A stretch of 64,000 bases of DNA from Nonomuraea wenchangensis (GCF_900111685.1 NZ_FOHX01000003.1:124001-188000), one strand, 5' to 3'. Shown: positions 1 through 23,450, numbered from the stretch's first letter. The notes: generated by a model from the letters alone, not told the origin. Program-made: numbers and translations.

Positions 1-507
1 GGCTGCGAGACCGTCGACGTCTCGAAGGGCGACCCGAAGGACCAGATCGAGCAGATACTCGGCGAGCCGGAGGTGGACTGCGCCGTGGACGCGGTCGGCT
101 TCGAGGCGCGCGGCCACGGCAGCGAGGCGGAGACGGAACGCCCCGCCACGGTGCTCAACACGCTCATGGACGTCACCAGGGCGGGCGGCGCGCTCGGCAT
201 TCCCGGCCTGTACGTGACGGGCGACCCGGGCGCCGCCGACGAGGCGGCCAAGCAGGGGTCGCTGTCCATCCGCATCGGCCTGGGCTGGGCGAAGTCGCAC
301 AGCCTCGCCACCGGCCAGTGCCCTGTCATGCGCTACAACCGGCAGCTCATGCAGGCGATCCTGCACGACCGGGTGCAGATCGCCAAGGCGGTCAACGCCA
401 CGCCGATCCCGCTGGAGGAGGCGCCGCGCGGGTACCACGAGTTCGACGAGGGCGCGGCACGCAAGTACGTCCTCGATCCGAACGGCATGCTGCCCACGGC
501 AGCGTGA
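1..507 (+). CDS. Zinc-dependent alcohol/formaldehyde dehydrogenase, C-terminal part (5' end outside window)
   Basis: The first base of the window is already in frame, and the visible 168 residues run to a TGA at 505-507. The segment containing VDCAVDAVGFEARGHG, the later GIPGLYV and the closing region around EFDEGAARKYVLDPNG match, from memory, the cofactor-binding and C-terminal portions of glutathione-independent formaldehyde dehydrogenases (FdhA-type, zinc MDR superfamily). These are cytosolic NAD-dependent enzymes that oxidise formaldehyde or other aldehydes. The catalytic zinc ligands lie upstream of the window, so activity cannot be checked. The next gene starts 130 bp downstream, so this is probably a single gene or the end of an operon. 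A related zinc alcohol dehydrogenase is the main alternative. Confidence 0.8.
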   Translation, partial: GCETVDVSKGDPKDQIEQILGEPEVDCAVDAVGFEARGHGSEAETERPATVLNTLMDVTRAGGALGIPGLYVTGDPGAADEAAKQGSLSIRIGLGWAKSHSLATGQCPVMRYNRQLMQAILHDRVQIAKAVNATPIPLEEAPRGYHEFDEGAARKYVLDPNGMLPTAA

Positions 508-640
508 CACCCGTACTGGACAGGTTTAGTCATGCTTTTCCCGACGAATCATCAATAACAGCCTCATTGCATTGCATTTCCGGCATTGCTTTGGGGGGAT
601 TCGTGCCATACAAACCCCTTCAGAGATCTGGAGGGGTTGT

Positions 641-1120
641 ATGGCGGGGATTACTGGCCGGCGCGTGGTCCGGGTGCTGGCGGCGACCGTGGGGGGCGCC
701 GTCGTGGCCGGGGTCGTGGGCGGCGGAGCGGCGCGGCTGTTGATGAGCCTGATCACGATCGCGGCGGCCGAGGAGAGCACGTTCACGCTGGTCGGCACGC
801 TGGCCGTCCTGATGGTGTTCGGCGTGCTCGCCGTGCCCGCGGCGCTCACCGCGACCGCCCCGACGGTGGTACGGGTCGGCGGCCGGTGGGTGACCGCTCT
901 CCTGACCGGGTTCGGCGTGGCGACCACCGGGTTCTCCGACGGCGCGGCCATCATCCTGGCGCCCGACTCGCGCATGACCCTCATCGCCGTCCTGGTCGTC
1001 GGATTCGGCGCCGTCGTGGCCGCGCACGGCCAGATCGCCCAGTACGCCTCTCGCCGCCTCGCCGGCGACGCCACCCGCCCCGCCGCCGCCACCACCGGAC
1101 CGGAGCCCGCCCTGGCCTGA
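641..1120 (+). CDS. Small membrane protein of unknown function
   Basis: The chosen ATG at 641 follows a good ribosome site (GGAGGGG at 630-636); an upstream in-frame ATG at 572 has none. The 159-residue product has about four hydrophobic stretches: residues near 10-30, 45-65 (TLVGTLAVLMVFGVLAVPAAL), 80-100 and 110-130. They are separated by short polar turns, and a hydrophilic Ala/Pro-rich tail follows. It is therefore likely a polytopic inner-membrane protein. I recognise no catalytic motif and no family. It stands alone between the dehydrogenase and the 881-residue gene, with about 110 bp before the next start. Confidence 0.6.
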   Translation: MAGITGRRVVRVLAATVGGAVVAGVVGGGAARLLMSLITIAAAEESTFTLVGTLAVLMVFGVLAVPAALTATAPTVVRVGGRWVTALLTGFGVATTGFSDGAAIILAPDSRMTLIAVLVVGFGAVVAAHGQIAQYASRRLAGDATRPAAATTGPEPALA

Positions 1121-1232
1121 CCCCGGCGCTCGCGGTCCACCGCGATCTGTCGGTGGCGGTCGTTACCGTCGCGCCCATGATCGCTTCTTTGGCACGGGCC
1201 GCCGTGGCGGCGCGGCGCGGCGAGGTGGCCGC

Positions 1233-3878
1233 ATGAATCCCTGGCGGGAGGTCCTCGACCGCATCGAGGCGGGCGACGACCGGGACCTGGCGACGTTCCT
1301 GGACGGCCTGAGCGACCTCGGGCGGCGGGCGGTCGCCGTGCAGCTTCACGGGCACCTGACCGAGGAACTGCGCGGCGGGTTCCTCGCCCGGGCCGACATC
1401 GAGGGCCTGGCGACCGGCTTCCGGCTGGCCGGAGCGGCCTGTTTCACCGGCGCCGAGCAGGTCGCGGCCTGGCTCGACCGCAGGGAGCTGCGCCGGCCGC
1501 GCGATCCCGACCTGGACACCGCCCTCCTCCTCCCCCGGCTGCGCCGCCGCCCCCTGGAGTGGCGGCGCGACCTCGCCGTCCGGCTGGCCGCGCGGCTCCG
1601 CCCTGCGACCGGCCGCCGGCGGTGGCAGCGCGAGGAGGGCGTGCCCGGCTGGGACCTCGTCGCCGCGCTGGTCGCCGACACCGGCCTGGAGCCGCCCGAC
1701 GGTGACGCCTTCGTCGTCGGCTGGGTCTGGCGGCTGGCCCGGCGGTGGCCCAGCGAGGACCTGGGTCTCGACGCCGATCCGCTGCTCGACGCCCTGCTGC
1801 CGCGCCTGTTCCGGGCGCAGGGCGTGGCCGAGCCGCTGGGGCGGAGCACGGCCATGAGCGAGCTGGCCGCGCTGGCTCGTACGGGCCGGGTGCCGCGCGC
1901 GACGCTGGTCGACGGGTGCGCCTCCCGGTTCCTGGCCGGGGGCCCGGACGCGGAGATGATGCCGTTCGTGTGGCTCTGGCGGCTGCTCGCGCCGGAGCCG
2001 CCGGAGGTCCCGGTGCTCGACCTGGTGCGCCTGCTGCCGTCGGCCGGCGCCTCGGTAGCCGAGCTGGCGGTGGAGGAGCTGCGGCGGGCCGAGGAGGCGG
2101 GGCTGCTGGACGACGAGCTGTTCGCCGAGGCGGTGGGGGCGCTGGCGTACCGGCCGGAGAAGAAGCTGGTCGAGGAGGCGGTGCGATGGGCGGCGCGGGC
2201 CACCGGCCCCCGGGGCGGCGGGACGGTGCCCGCGCTCGCCGCCGTGTTCGACGTGGACGATCCCGCCCTGCGGGGGCGGGCGGTGCGGCTGGCGGTCCGG
2301 CTGGCCCCGTACGCCGGTGAGGCGGGCCGGGACGCGGTCCGCGAGGCCGCCGCGCGGCTGCCCGCCGACCTGCGCGAGCGCGTCGCCGCCGGCTACGGCG
2401 AGGTCGCCGGGGCGGAGCCGGAGCGGCCGGTCGCCGCCGTGCTGCGCGCGCCCGCGCCGCCCGCTCTCGCGCCGCCGATCGCCTCACCGGCCGAGCTGGT
2501 CGCGGAGCTGCGGGCGCTCGACTGGCGGAGCGAGCCGGCGCGGTGCGAGCGGGCTCTGGGCGGGCTCGTCGAGCTGACCCACCGTGACCGGGCGGCGGTG
2601 GCGGCGGCGCTGCGGCCGTGGTGGGAGGAGACCCTGCCGGACGGGGCCGCCGCCGGGCGCGATCCCGAGGAGGAGACCTACCTGTACGGGTTCGGCCTCA
2701 GCTCCTACGACAGGGGCATTCCCTCCCTGGTGCTCCACTGCGCGCTGGCGGTCGTCGCGCCCGCGTGGAGCCGGCGGCTGGCCCGCGACCACGACTCCTC
2801 GGAGTGGGCCTGCCGGCGGCTCGTCCGGCGGCGGCTGGAGGAGGTGATCGCGCTGTTCGAGGACGGGCGCACGGTGCCCGCCCTGCTCGCCACGCCGACC
2901 TCGGCCACCGGGCACGTCGACGCGACGGTCCTGGTGGAGCGGATGGAGCGGCTGGAGGGCGGCGAGCCGCTGCCGGCCGACTTCGAGCAGGCGCTGCTGA
3001 GGCTGCCCCGGCGCCACGACCCCGAGCTGGTCGTACGGGCGGAGAAGCTGCCCGGCGAGGCGGGGCGGACGCTGGCCGCCTGGCTGCGGGACGGCGGATG
3101 GCCGGATCCGGTCGTGCGCGTGACGCCGTACGAGGACGAGCGGTCGCACGACAACTACAGCCCGCGCAGCTGGTCCCGGCGGATGCGGGTGGAGGTCGTG
3201 GCCCCCGCGGGCCTGCCGGCGTGGCTCGCCGGGTCATGGGGCGTCGACCAGCGCGGCCGCGCCTACCTGTCGTCTCCGGAGGACGCCCTGTGGGGGCCGC
3301 TGGTGCTGCCGTCGCACCGCGAGCTCGTGGCCGCCGCCCTGGTGCGCTTCCAGCCCTGGGTGTCCGACTCCAACGACGCCAGGACGACCGTCCTCGCGGC
3401 CCTGGCCCACGGTGACGGGCCGGTGGGCGCCGCCACCGCGATGCTGATCGCGGGCGGGCTGGGGCACCGGCGGGACGCGCAGCGGGCGGCGGCGGCCGAG
3501 GCTGCGCTCACGCTCGCCGCGCGCGGGCAGCTTCCGGCGGCCGACCTCGGGCGGGCCGTCGCGCGGCTGGTCGAGGCCGAGTTCGTGGTGCTCAAGCGGA
3601 TCACGGCCGCGCTCGACGACCTGACGGCGGCGGGCGCGCACGCCGAGGTGTGGGCGGTGCTGGCCGAGGCTCTGCCTGCCCTGCTGCCCCGGCCCGGCGA
3701 GCGGCCTCGCGCGGGGTTGGGCGAGCTGCTGGCGGTCGCGGCGCGGGCCGCCGCGCTCACGGGGGCGCGCGGCGAGGTCGCCGGGCTGGCGGAAATGGCC
3801 GCGCGCAAGGGGTCGAGCCGCGTCCTGTACGAGGCCCGCCACCTGCACGAGACGCTGACGGCCACCAGCAGTACGTGA
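1233..3878 (+). CDS. Large alpha-helical protein, DUF6493-like (unknown function)
   Basis: This 881-residue protein is rich in Ala, Leu, Arg and Glu with regularly spaced helices, which suggests an alpha-solenoid or HEAT-like fold. There is no signal peptide or membrane segment. The overall length and segments such as LVLHCALAVVAPAWSRRLA (about residues 500-520) and the RRLEEVIALFEDGR region resemble the actinobacterial DUF6493 family as I remember it. In that family genes often sit next to a SWIM zinc-finger gene, which is absent here. ATG 1233 is preceded by GAGGTGG. It also overlaps (ATGA) the stop of a possible 19-codon leader frame at 1178-1236. No function should be inferred beyond the family resemblance. 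Confidence 0.6.
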   Translation: MNPWREVLDRIEAGDDRDLATFLDGLSDLGRRAVAVQLHGHLTEELRGGFLARADIEGLATGFRLAGAACFTGAEQVAAWLDRRELRRPRDPDLDTALLLPRLRRRPLEWRRDLAVRLAARLRPATGRRRWQREEGVPGWDLVAALVADTGLEPPDGDAFVVGWVWRLARRWPSEDLGLDADPLLDALLPRLFRAQGVAEPLGRSTAMSELAALARTGRVPRATLVDGCASRFLAGGPDAEMMPFVWLWRLLAPEPPEVPVLDLVRLLPSAGASVAELAVEELRRAEEAGLLDDELFAEAVGALAYRPEKKLVEEAVRWAARATGPRGGGTVPALAAVFDVDDPALRGRAVRLAVRLAPYAGEAGRDAVREAAARLPADLRERVAAGYGEVAGAEPERPVAAVLRAPAPPALAPPIASPAELVAELRALDWRSEPARCERALGGLVELTHRDRAAVAAALRPWWEETLPDGAAAGRDPEEETYLYGFGLSSYDRGIPSLVLHCALAVVAPAWSRRLARDHDSSEWACRRLVRRRLEEVIALFEDGRTVPALLATPTSATGHVDATVLVERMERLEGGEPLPADFEQALLRLPRRHDPELVVRAEKLPGEAGRTLAAWLRDGGWPDPVVRVTPYEDERSHDNYSPRSWSRRMRVEVVAPAGLPAWLAGSWGVDQRGRAYLSSPEDALWGPLVLPSHRELVAAALVRFQPWVSDSNDARTTVLAALAHGDGPVGAATAMLIAGGLGHRRDAQRAAAAEAALTLAARGQLPAADLGRAVARLVEAEFVVLKRITAALDDLTAAGAHAEVWAVLAEALPALLPRPGERPRAGLGELLAVAARAAALTGARGEVAGLAEMAARKGSSRVLYEARHLHETLTATSST

Positions 3879-3880
3879 CG

Positions 3881-4720
3881 TCAGTTCTCGTAGCGGGCCC
3901 GGCGGGCGACGGTCTCGAAGCCGAGGCCGCGGAAGAGCGCGGCCGAGGCCGGGTTGTTCTCGTTGACGTCCAGGAAGACCTCCGTCGCGCCCGCCGCCCG
4001 CATCCGCCCGAGCGCGGCGACGGCGAGCGCCCGCGCCAGGCCGCGCCGCCGCCATTCGGGCACCGCGCCGACCTGGATGAGGAAGCCCTCCGCGCACGCG
4101 ACGAAACCGGCGGCGGCGCCGTCCGCCGTACGCGCGACCAGGGAGCAGCCGGGCAGGAACTCGTCGTCCACCAGCCAGTCCACCCACTCCTGCCGGGACC
4201 AGCCGGGGAAGCCGGGCCGGTCGGCGAACGACGCGGAGTAGGCCGCGTGGAAGACCTCCTCGGTGGCGGGCGACCACTCCTCCACGGCCAGCTCCGGCGG
4301 CAGCGGGACGTCCGGCAGCGGCAGGGCCAGGTCGCGGCGGAAGACGTCCTCGGCGAACGTCCGCCGGAAGCCGCGGGCGCGGAAGAGCGCGTCGGCCTCG
4401 GGCGTCAGCGACTCGGTCTCCAGCCGTACGGGGCCCTTGGCCAGCCGGTCAAGCAGGTCCGAGCCGAGCCCCTGCCCCCGGTGGGCGGGGTCGACCAGGC
4501 CGGTCACGGCCGTCGCCTGGCCGGCGGGGCCGGCGGCGGCGCAGGCGACCAGACGGCCGCCGGCGTACGCGCCCACCCCGGGTCCGGCGGCGTACCTGCG
4601 TTCCAGGAAGGACGGGGAGGTGGTCGCCGGGAGCCCGCCGTCGTGGGCGAGGCAGCGCCGGGCGAGTTCGGCGATCGCCGGCAGGTCGGCGGCGGACAAC
4701 GGGGCCCACTCGATGGTCAC
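3881..4720 (-). CDS. GNAT N-acetyltransferase with two GNAT folds
   Basis: This 279-residue cytosolic protein contains two GNAT-like halves. The C-terminal half carries a clear acetyl-CoA loop (VPEWRRRGLARAL, about residues 210-225) followed by NENNPASAALFRGLGF, the usual strand-helix end of GNAT domains. The N-terminal half has VDPAHRGQGLGSDLL at about 75-90. The tandem arrangement is like mycothiol synthase MshD, but I see no specific evidence for that substrate. The start is GTG at 4720, immediately after the TAG stop of the upstream MFS gene (TAGGTG). The two are therefore almost certainly translationally coupled, and the pair may form a modification-plus-export resistance unit. Confidence 0.75.
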   Translation of the reverse strand: MTIEWAPLSAADLPAIAELARRCLAHDGGLPATTSPSFLERRYAAGPGVGAYAGGRLVACAAAGPAGQATAVTGLVDPAHRGQGLGSDLLDRLAKGPVRLETESLTPEADALFRARGFRRTFAEDVFRRDLALPLPDVPLPPELAVEEWSPATEEVFHAAYSASFADRPGFPGWSRQEWVDWLVDDEFLPGCSLVARTADGAAAGFVACAEGFLIQVGAVPEWRRRGLARALAVAALGRMRAAGATEVFLDVNENNPASAALFRGLGFETVARRARYEN

Positions 4721-6163
4721 CTACTGCTCCTTCTCCTGGGGGTGGCTGATCATTATGCCTGGCGCGCGCAGGAAGACGGCGGCGACGAGGACGCCGAGCA
4801 GGACGAGGGCGGTGTTGGCCGCGACGGCGACGAGGACGCCGTGCCGGATCGCGCCGGCCGAGATCGCGCCGCCGGTCACGGCGGTGACGATCGCGGACAT
4901 GATCGGCGTCCCCATGGTGATGCCGACCTGCTGGGACATCGACGCCAGCCCGGTGGCGAGCCCCTGCTGGTGGTCGGGCAGGCCCGCCGTGGCGGTGACC
5001 ATGAAGCCGACGATGACCAGCATGTTGCCGACGCCGCCCAGGAACGTGGCGGGCAGCAGCAGCGCCATGGCCGCCCCCGTGTCGCCGAGCAGCAGCAGGG
5101 CGGCGGTGCTGACGGCCTGCAGCAGCCCGCCGCCGACCAGTACGGCGATGGTGGAGGTGCGGGCGATGACCTTCGGCGCGAGCAGGCCGCCGGCCACGGT
5201 GCCGAGCCCGAGCACGCCGAAGGAGAGCCCGGCCGCGAGGGCCGAGAAGCCGAGGGTCTTCTGCAGGTAGAGGGTGAGCAGGTACACCAGGGACGTCTCG
5301 GTGACGAAGGCGAGCAGCCCGATCAGGTTGCCCCAGGCCACGGTCGGCCTGGCCAGCACCCGCAGCGGGACCAGGGGCTGGGCGGCCCGGCGCTCGACGA
5401 GGAGGAAGACGGCGAGCAGGGCCGCGCCGGCGAGCAGCCCCGTCACCGCGTACGGGTGCGTCCAGCCGTGCTCGCCGGCCTGGGTGAGGCCGTAGACGAC
5501 GCCGAGCAGGCCGAGGGTGACGCTGAGCGCGCCGGGCAGGTCGAGCCGGGGCCGGTCGGCGGGCCGGGACTCGGCGATGACGGCGGGCGCGACGACGAGC
5601 ACGGCGAGCGCGACGGGCACGTTGACGAAGAACGCCCAGCGCCAGGAGAGCACGTCGGTGAGCACGCCGCCGAGCACCGCGCCCGCCGTGAACCCGGCGG
5701 ACATGAGGGCGCCGTTGAGCCCGAGCGCCTTCTGCCGCAGCGGGCCTTCGGGGAAGGACGTGGTCAGCAGGGCCAGCCCTGAGGGGGTGGCGGCGGCGGT
5801 GGCGAGCCCCTGGGCGACCCGGGCAGCGATGAGGAGCTCGGGGGTCGGGGCGAGCCCGCCCACGAGTGAGGCCACGCCGAGGAGCGCGAGGCTGCCGAGG
5901 AAGATGCGTTTGCGGCCGAGCAGGTCGCCGATGCGGCCGAAGAAGAGGGTGAACCCGGCCGCGCACAGGGCGAAGGCGGTGGCGATCCACTGGAGGCCGC
6001 CCAGGGAGAAGCCCAGGTCGTCGCCGATGGCGGGGAGTGCCACGTTCAGGATCGAGAAGTCGACGGCCAGCATGAACTGGGCGACCAGGAGCACCGCGAG
6101 GGTGACCCGATGGCGGCCGGTCAGGAGGGGGGCGGGTGCCGGGAGGGGGTGGGTGATGGACAT
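4721..6163 (-). CDS. MFS drug exporter, DHA2 (EmrB/QacA) type
   Basis: The 480-residue protein has about 14 hydrophobic segments, as in DHA2 proton-coupled exporters. Diagnostic motifs are present. Motif A-like FFGRIGDLLGRKRIF is at about residues 75-90, after the first two helices (FSILNVALPAIGDDLGF). The motif C region (GFTAGAVLGGVLTDVLSWRWAFFVNVP) is at about 155-180. It probably exports a toxic small molecule across the cytoplasmic membrane. It reads divergently from a TetR gene with a shared 125-bp operator region and is followed without gap by an acetyltransferase. Repression by that TetR protein and induction by a substrate is the usual logic for such pairs, but the ligand is unknown. 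Confidence 0.88.
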   Translation of the reverse strand: MSITHPLPAPAPLLTGRHRVTLAVLLVAQFMLAVDFSILNVALPAIGDDLGFSLGGLQWIATAFALCAAGFTLFFGRIGDLLGRKRIFLGSLALLGVASLVGGLAPTPELLIAARVAQGLATAAATPSGLALLTTSFPEGPLRQKALGLNGALMSAGFTAGAVLGGVLTDVLSWRWAFFVNVPVALAVLVVAPAVIAESRPADRPRLDLPGALSVTLGLLGVVYGLTQAGEHGWTHPYAVTGLLAGAALLAVFLLVERRAAQPLVPLRVLARPTVAWGNLIGLLAFVTETSLVYLLTLYLQKTLGFSALAAGLSFGVLGLGTVAGGLLAPKVIARTSTIAVLVGGGLLQAVSTAALLLLGDTGAAMALLLPATFLGGVGNMLVIVGFMVTATAGLPDHQQGLATGLASMSQQVGITMGTPIMSAIVTAVTGGAISAGAIRHGVLVAVAANTALVLLGVLVAAVFLRAPGIMISHPQEKEQ

Positions 6164-6176
6164 GAGGGGGCTTCCT

Positions 6177-6270
6177 CTCGACCCTAAATGGGTCTGGAGT
6201 TCCGTTAAGATGAGGGAACGGTAGCACCAGCTACCGCCTTAAGGGAACTCCAGTCCCGATAAGGGTCGAG
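6177..6270. promoter_or_regulatory. Nested palindromic operator between MFS and TetR genes
   Basis: Two pairs of arms share one centre at 6223.5. The outer arms are ctcgaccct (6177-6185) and agggtcgag (6262-6270). The inner arms are ctggagttccgttaag (6194-6209) and cttaagggaactccag (6238-6253), with one mismatch in 16. A third hairpin, cggtagc (6219-6225) with gctaccg (6230-6236), lies inside, slightly off centre. The layout fits a two-site operator for the TetR product that represses both divergent promoters. Confidence 0.7.
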
Positions 6271-6288
6271 GGGGAGGGAGAGTCCGAC

Positions 6289-6894
6289 ATGCCCGACGCT
6301 GTGCAGCCCGGCGCCGTCCGGCCTGGTGGGCGTACCGCTCGTGTACGCGAGGCCGTGCTCCAGGCCGCCGGCGACGTCCTGGCCGAGAACGGCTTCCACG
6401 GGCTCGACCTCGGCGAGGTCGCCCGCGTCGCGGGCGTCGGGAAGACCACCGTCTACCGCCGCTGGGGCTCGCCCGGCGCGCTCGCCGCCGACCTGCTCCA
6501 GGACATGGCCGAACGCTCGCTCCCCCGCTCCCGCCACGGCGACGTCGCACGGGACCTGCGCGACAACGCCCGCCTGGTCGTCAGGACCCTCACCGACCCC
6601 CGCCAGGGGAGGCTGTTCAAAGCGCTGATCGCCGCCGCGCTCTGCGACGAGCAGGCCGCCGGGGCGCTGCGCCGCTTCTACGCCGTACGCGTCGGCGAGT
6701 GGGCCGGCTGCGTCACCGACGCCGTCGAGCGGGGCGAGCTGCCGCCCGGCACCGACGCGCGCCGGGTGATCGCCGCCGTCTCCGCGCCCCTGTACTACGC
6801 GCTGCTCAACACCGGCGAACCTCTCGACGAGGCCGCCGCCGACCGGGCCGCGGCGGCGGCGCTGGCCGCGGCCCGTGCCGGGGTGATGCGGTGA
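6289..6894 (+). CDS. TetR family transcriptional regulator
   Basis: The 201-residue protein has an N-terminal TetR DNA-binding domain: VREAVLQAAGDVLAENGF leads into GEVARVAGVGKTTVYRRWGS at about residues 18-65, the classic recognition helix and KTTVYRRW signature. The C-terminal region resembles the TetR_C_11/C_16 type ligand-binding domains with the motif ALCDEQAAGALRRFY. It most likely represses the divergent MFS-acetyltransferase operon and itself through the palindromes at 6177-6270. ATG 6289 has GGGAGGGAG just upstream. It ends at 6894, one base before the stop of the convergent MbtH gene. Confidence 0.9.
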   Translation: MPDAVQPGAVRPGGRTARVREAVLQAAGDVLAENGFHGLDLGEVARVAGVGKTTVYRRWGSPGALAADLLQDMAERSLPRSRHGDVARDLRDNARLVVRTLTDPRQGRLFKALIAAALCDEQAAGALRRFYAVRVGEWAGCVTDAVERGELPPGTDARRVIAAVSAPLYYALLNTGEPLDEAAADRAAAAALAAARAGVMR

Positions 6895-7100
6895 TCAGTC
6901 GTCCATCGCGCGGGCGAGGCCGGCCGGGCGCATGTCCGTCCAATGGGTCTCGACGTACTGGAGGCACAGGTCGCGGGCGCCGGGCCCGTACACGTCCCGC
7001 CAGCCCTCGGGCAGCGGGATCCACGCGGGCCACAGCGCGTGCTGAGCCTCGTCGTTGACCACCACGAGGTAGTCGGTCTCGGGGTCCTCGAACGGGTTGG

Positions 7101-7104
<4 letters not shown>
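6895..7104 (-). CDS. MbtH-like NRPS accessory protein
   Basis: The 69-residue product has the full family signature: an N-terminal NPFEDP, then N-D-E-x-Q-H-x-L-W-P near residues 17-25, WIPLPEGW and DVYGPG around 29-42, and the closing THWTDMRP. MbtH proteins bind NRPS adenylation domains and are often needed for their solubility and activity. The start is TTG at 7104, overlapping the TGA of the upstream NRPS by TTGA; no ATG is available. It is the last gene of the leftward siderophore operon and probably serves one or more of the three adenylation domains encoded just upstream. Confidence 0.95.
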
Positions 7105-21444
<14,340 letters not shown>

Positions 21445-21448
<4 letters not shown>

Positions 21449-22719
21449 CGGGCCGGCTCCAGGACCGCGGGCGAGGCGAGGGAGCCGGCGATCTCGCCGG
21501 CCCGCACGGCCGTCGTGGACAGCAGCGTGGCGGTCAGGCCGTGGGTGTGCTCGGTCGCGCCCTGGAGGTAGATGCCGCAGGTCAGCTCGGGCGTGGTGCG
21601 TACCCGGTGGTCGCGGCCGACGAGCAGCGCGCCGTCGTCGTCGCGCAGGCAGTGGGGCCCGGCGGCGCCGAGCAGGTCGAGCGGGTCCACGGGCCGGTAG
21701 CCGGTGGCGTAGACGACCACGTCGGCGCGCAGCGCCTCGACCTCGCCGCTGACCAGCGACCGGACGTGCACGGTCACCTCGCCGGGGCGGGTCTCCAGGC
21801 CGACGGCGCGCGACAGGTTCATGATCCGCAGCCGCTCGACGCCCGCGACCTTCTCCCGGTAGGCCCGCCCGAACAGCTCCTTCAGCAGGTCGAGGTCCAC
21901 GACGGAGTAGTTGGTGTTGGCGTGGTAGTCCAGGATCATGCGCTTGACCTCGGGCGGCGCGTCGTAGAAGTGGTCGACGGCGGCGGGGTCGAAGACGCTG
22001 TTGGCGAAGGGGCTGTCGTCGGCGGGGCTGTAGCCGTACCGGGAGAAGACCGCGCAGATCTGGGCGGAGGGGAAGCGGCTGTGCAGGTGCTCGGTCACCT
22101 CGGCGGCGCTCTGGCCCGCCCCGACGACCACGAACCTGCGCGGCCGGCCGGCCGGCGGGTCCGCGAGCCGGTGCATGAGCTCCTGGCTGTGCCACACGCG
22201 CTCGCCGGCGACGACGCCGGGCGGCAGCACGGGCTGCAGGCCGGCGGCGAGCACGACGTTGCGCGCCCGGTAGGTGGTCAGCTCGCCGTGCTGGGCCACG
22301 ATGTCGAGGTGGGTGATCGTGCCGCCGTCCGTGACGGGCCGGATGGTGACGGCCTCGGCCCCGTAGACGACCTGGTGCTCGAAGCGGGCGGCGACCCACT
22401 CCAGGTAGTCGTGGAACTCCAGGCGGGTGGGGTACATCGTCTTCTGGTTGATGAAGTCGGCCAGCCGGCCCTTGGCGTGCAAGTAGCCGACGAAGCTGTG
22501 GGGGCTCGCCGGGTTGCGCATCGTGACCAGGTCCTTGAGGAAGGACACCTGCATGGTCGCGCCCTCGATCAGCATCCCCCGGTGCCAGCCGAACGACGGC
22601 TGCCGCTCCAGGAAGACGGCGGACGGCGCCGGCGTGCGCGACTCGGCGAGCGCGACGGCCAGGGCGAGGTTGGAGGGGCCGAAGCCGATTCCGACGAGGT
22701 CGTAGGCCGGGGTCACCAC
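21445..22719 (-). CDS. L-ornithine N5- / L-lysine N6-monooxygenase (siderophore hydroxylase)
   Basis: The 424-residue flavoprotein belongs to the SidA/PvdA/IucD family. It has the FAD motif GIGFGPSN near residue 10, the family signature FLKDLVTMRNP followed by LEFHDYLEW, an NADPH motif VGAGQSAAE near 203, the DDSPFAN segment and a C-terminal YATGY near 336. The enzyme uses FAD, NADPH and O2 to hydroxylate the side-chain amine before acylation to a hydroxamate. Ornithine is more likely than lysine by overall resemblance, but the sequence alone does not settle it. A consensus AGGAGG (22735-22730) precedes tandem GTG codons at 22719 and 22716. The first has the better spacing; the second would give a GTGA overlap with the acyltransferase stop. 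Confidence 0.92.
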
Positions 22720-23294
22720 TGAGGAAGGTCCTCCTGAGCACGCGGGTACACCATCAGCGCCGCCGTCTTGTGCGGCATCGTCACCTCTCCCGCGCGGACG
22801 AACCCGGCTGCGGTGAAGGCCCGGACGGAGGGCTCGTTGCGCACGTCCGGCTCGGCGACGACGCGGGTGCAGCGCTCGTCGGCCGCCAGCAGGCCCACGG
22901 CGACCGCGCGCAGCAGCCGGCGGCCCACGCCGTGGCCGAGGTCGCGCTCGTCGCCGATCGCGATGTGCACGCCGAGGTCGTGCGGCCGGTACGGGTACAG
23001 CGGCGCCAGCCGGTCCCGCAGCACCCGGTACAGCTCCAGGTAGGCGACCGGTTCGCCGTCCCGGTACGCCAGGCACGGCCGGGAGTGCCGCCCCGCCGCC
23101 TGGCGGGCGATCTCGGCGGCCCAACGCTCGTACGGCCACGCCTGGTCCCAGGGGCCGGCCACGTGCGGCCGGTTCATCCAGTCGTGGACCACGGCGACGC
23201 CGTCCGCGCCGGGCTCGATCGGGGCCACCCGCCAGCCGCCGTCCAGTGAGGGGATCGGCGGGGCGCCGACCTCCTCCTCCACGTACACGTCCAC
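22713..23294 (-). CDS. GNAT-type hydroxy-amino-acid N-acyltransferase (IucB/MbtK family)
   Basis: The 193-residue protein matches the siderophore acyltransferase branch of GNAT. It has a W-MNRPHVAGPWDQAWP segment near residue 40, YLELYR at about 90, HIAIGDERDLGHGVGRRLLRA at about 110-130, and the closing EPDVRNEPSVRAFTAAGF. These enzymes transfer an acyl group, commonly acetyl, from CoA to N-hydroxy-ornithine or N-hydroxy-lysine to make the hydroxamate. It is the first gene of the leftward operon and directly follows an iron box. Starts GTG 23294 and GTG 23288 are both possible; GGAGGG at 23303-23298 is better spaced for 23288. Confidence 0.88.
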   Translation of the reverse strand: MDVYVEEEVGAPPIPSLDGGWRVAPIEPGADGVAVVHDWMNRPHVAGPWDQAWPYERWAAEIARQAAGRHSRPCLAYRDGEPVAYLELYRVLRDRLAPLYPYRPHDLGVHIAIGDERDLGHGVGRRLLRAVAVGLLAADERCTRVVAEPDVRNEPSVRAFTAAGFVRAGEVTMPHKTAALMVYPRAQEDLPQW

Positions 23295-23307
23295 ACACCC
23301 TCCAAAG

Positions 23308-23326
23308 TTAGGTTTGCCTTACCTAA
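23308..23326. promoter_or_regulatory. IdeR/DmdR iron box, leftward operon
   Basis: TTAGGTTTGCCTTACCTAA is a near-perfect 19-bp match to the actinobacterial iron box (consensus TTAGGTTAGGCTAACCTAA). It lies 14 bp upstream of the acyltransferase start, where iron-bound IdeR/DmdR would block expression of the biosynthetic operon. Confidence 0.88.
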
Positions 23327-23450
23327 GTTCACGGCCACGCACAACACATCATGGATAAAGTGCGACCGTCAAGACGCGGCGAAGGTGGATTCCGCGTCGC
23401 TTCCGGGTCAGAGCTGGCATATCCCCTCTTCAGACCACAGGTCGGACATG

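Noticed and set aside
3650..5782. A long plus-strand open frame opposite the acetyltransferase and MFS genes
   Set aside because: Low-complexity Gly/Arg/Asp/Gln composition and no ribosome site; the minus-strand genes have recognisable motifs.
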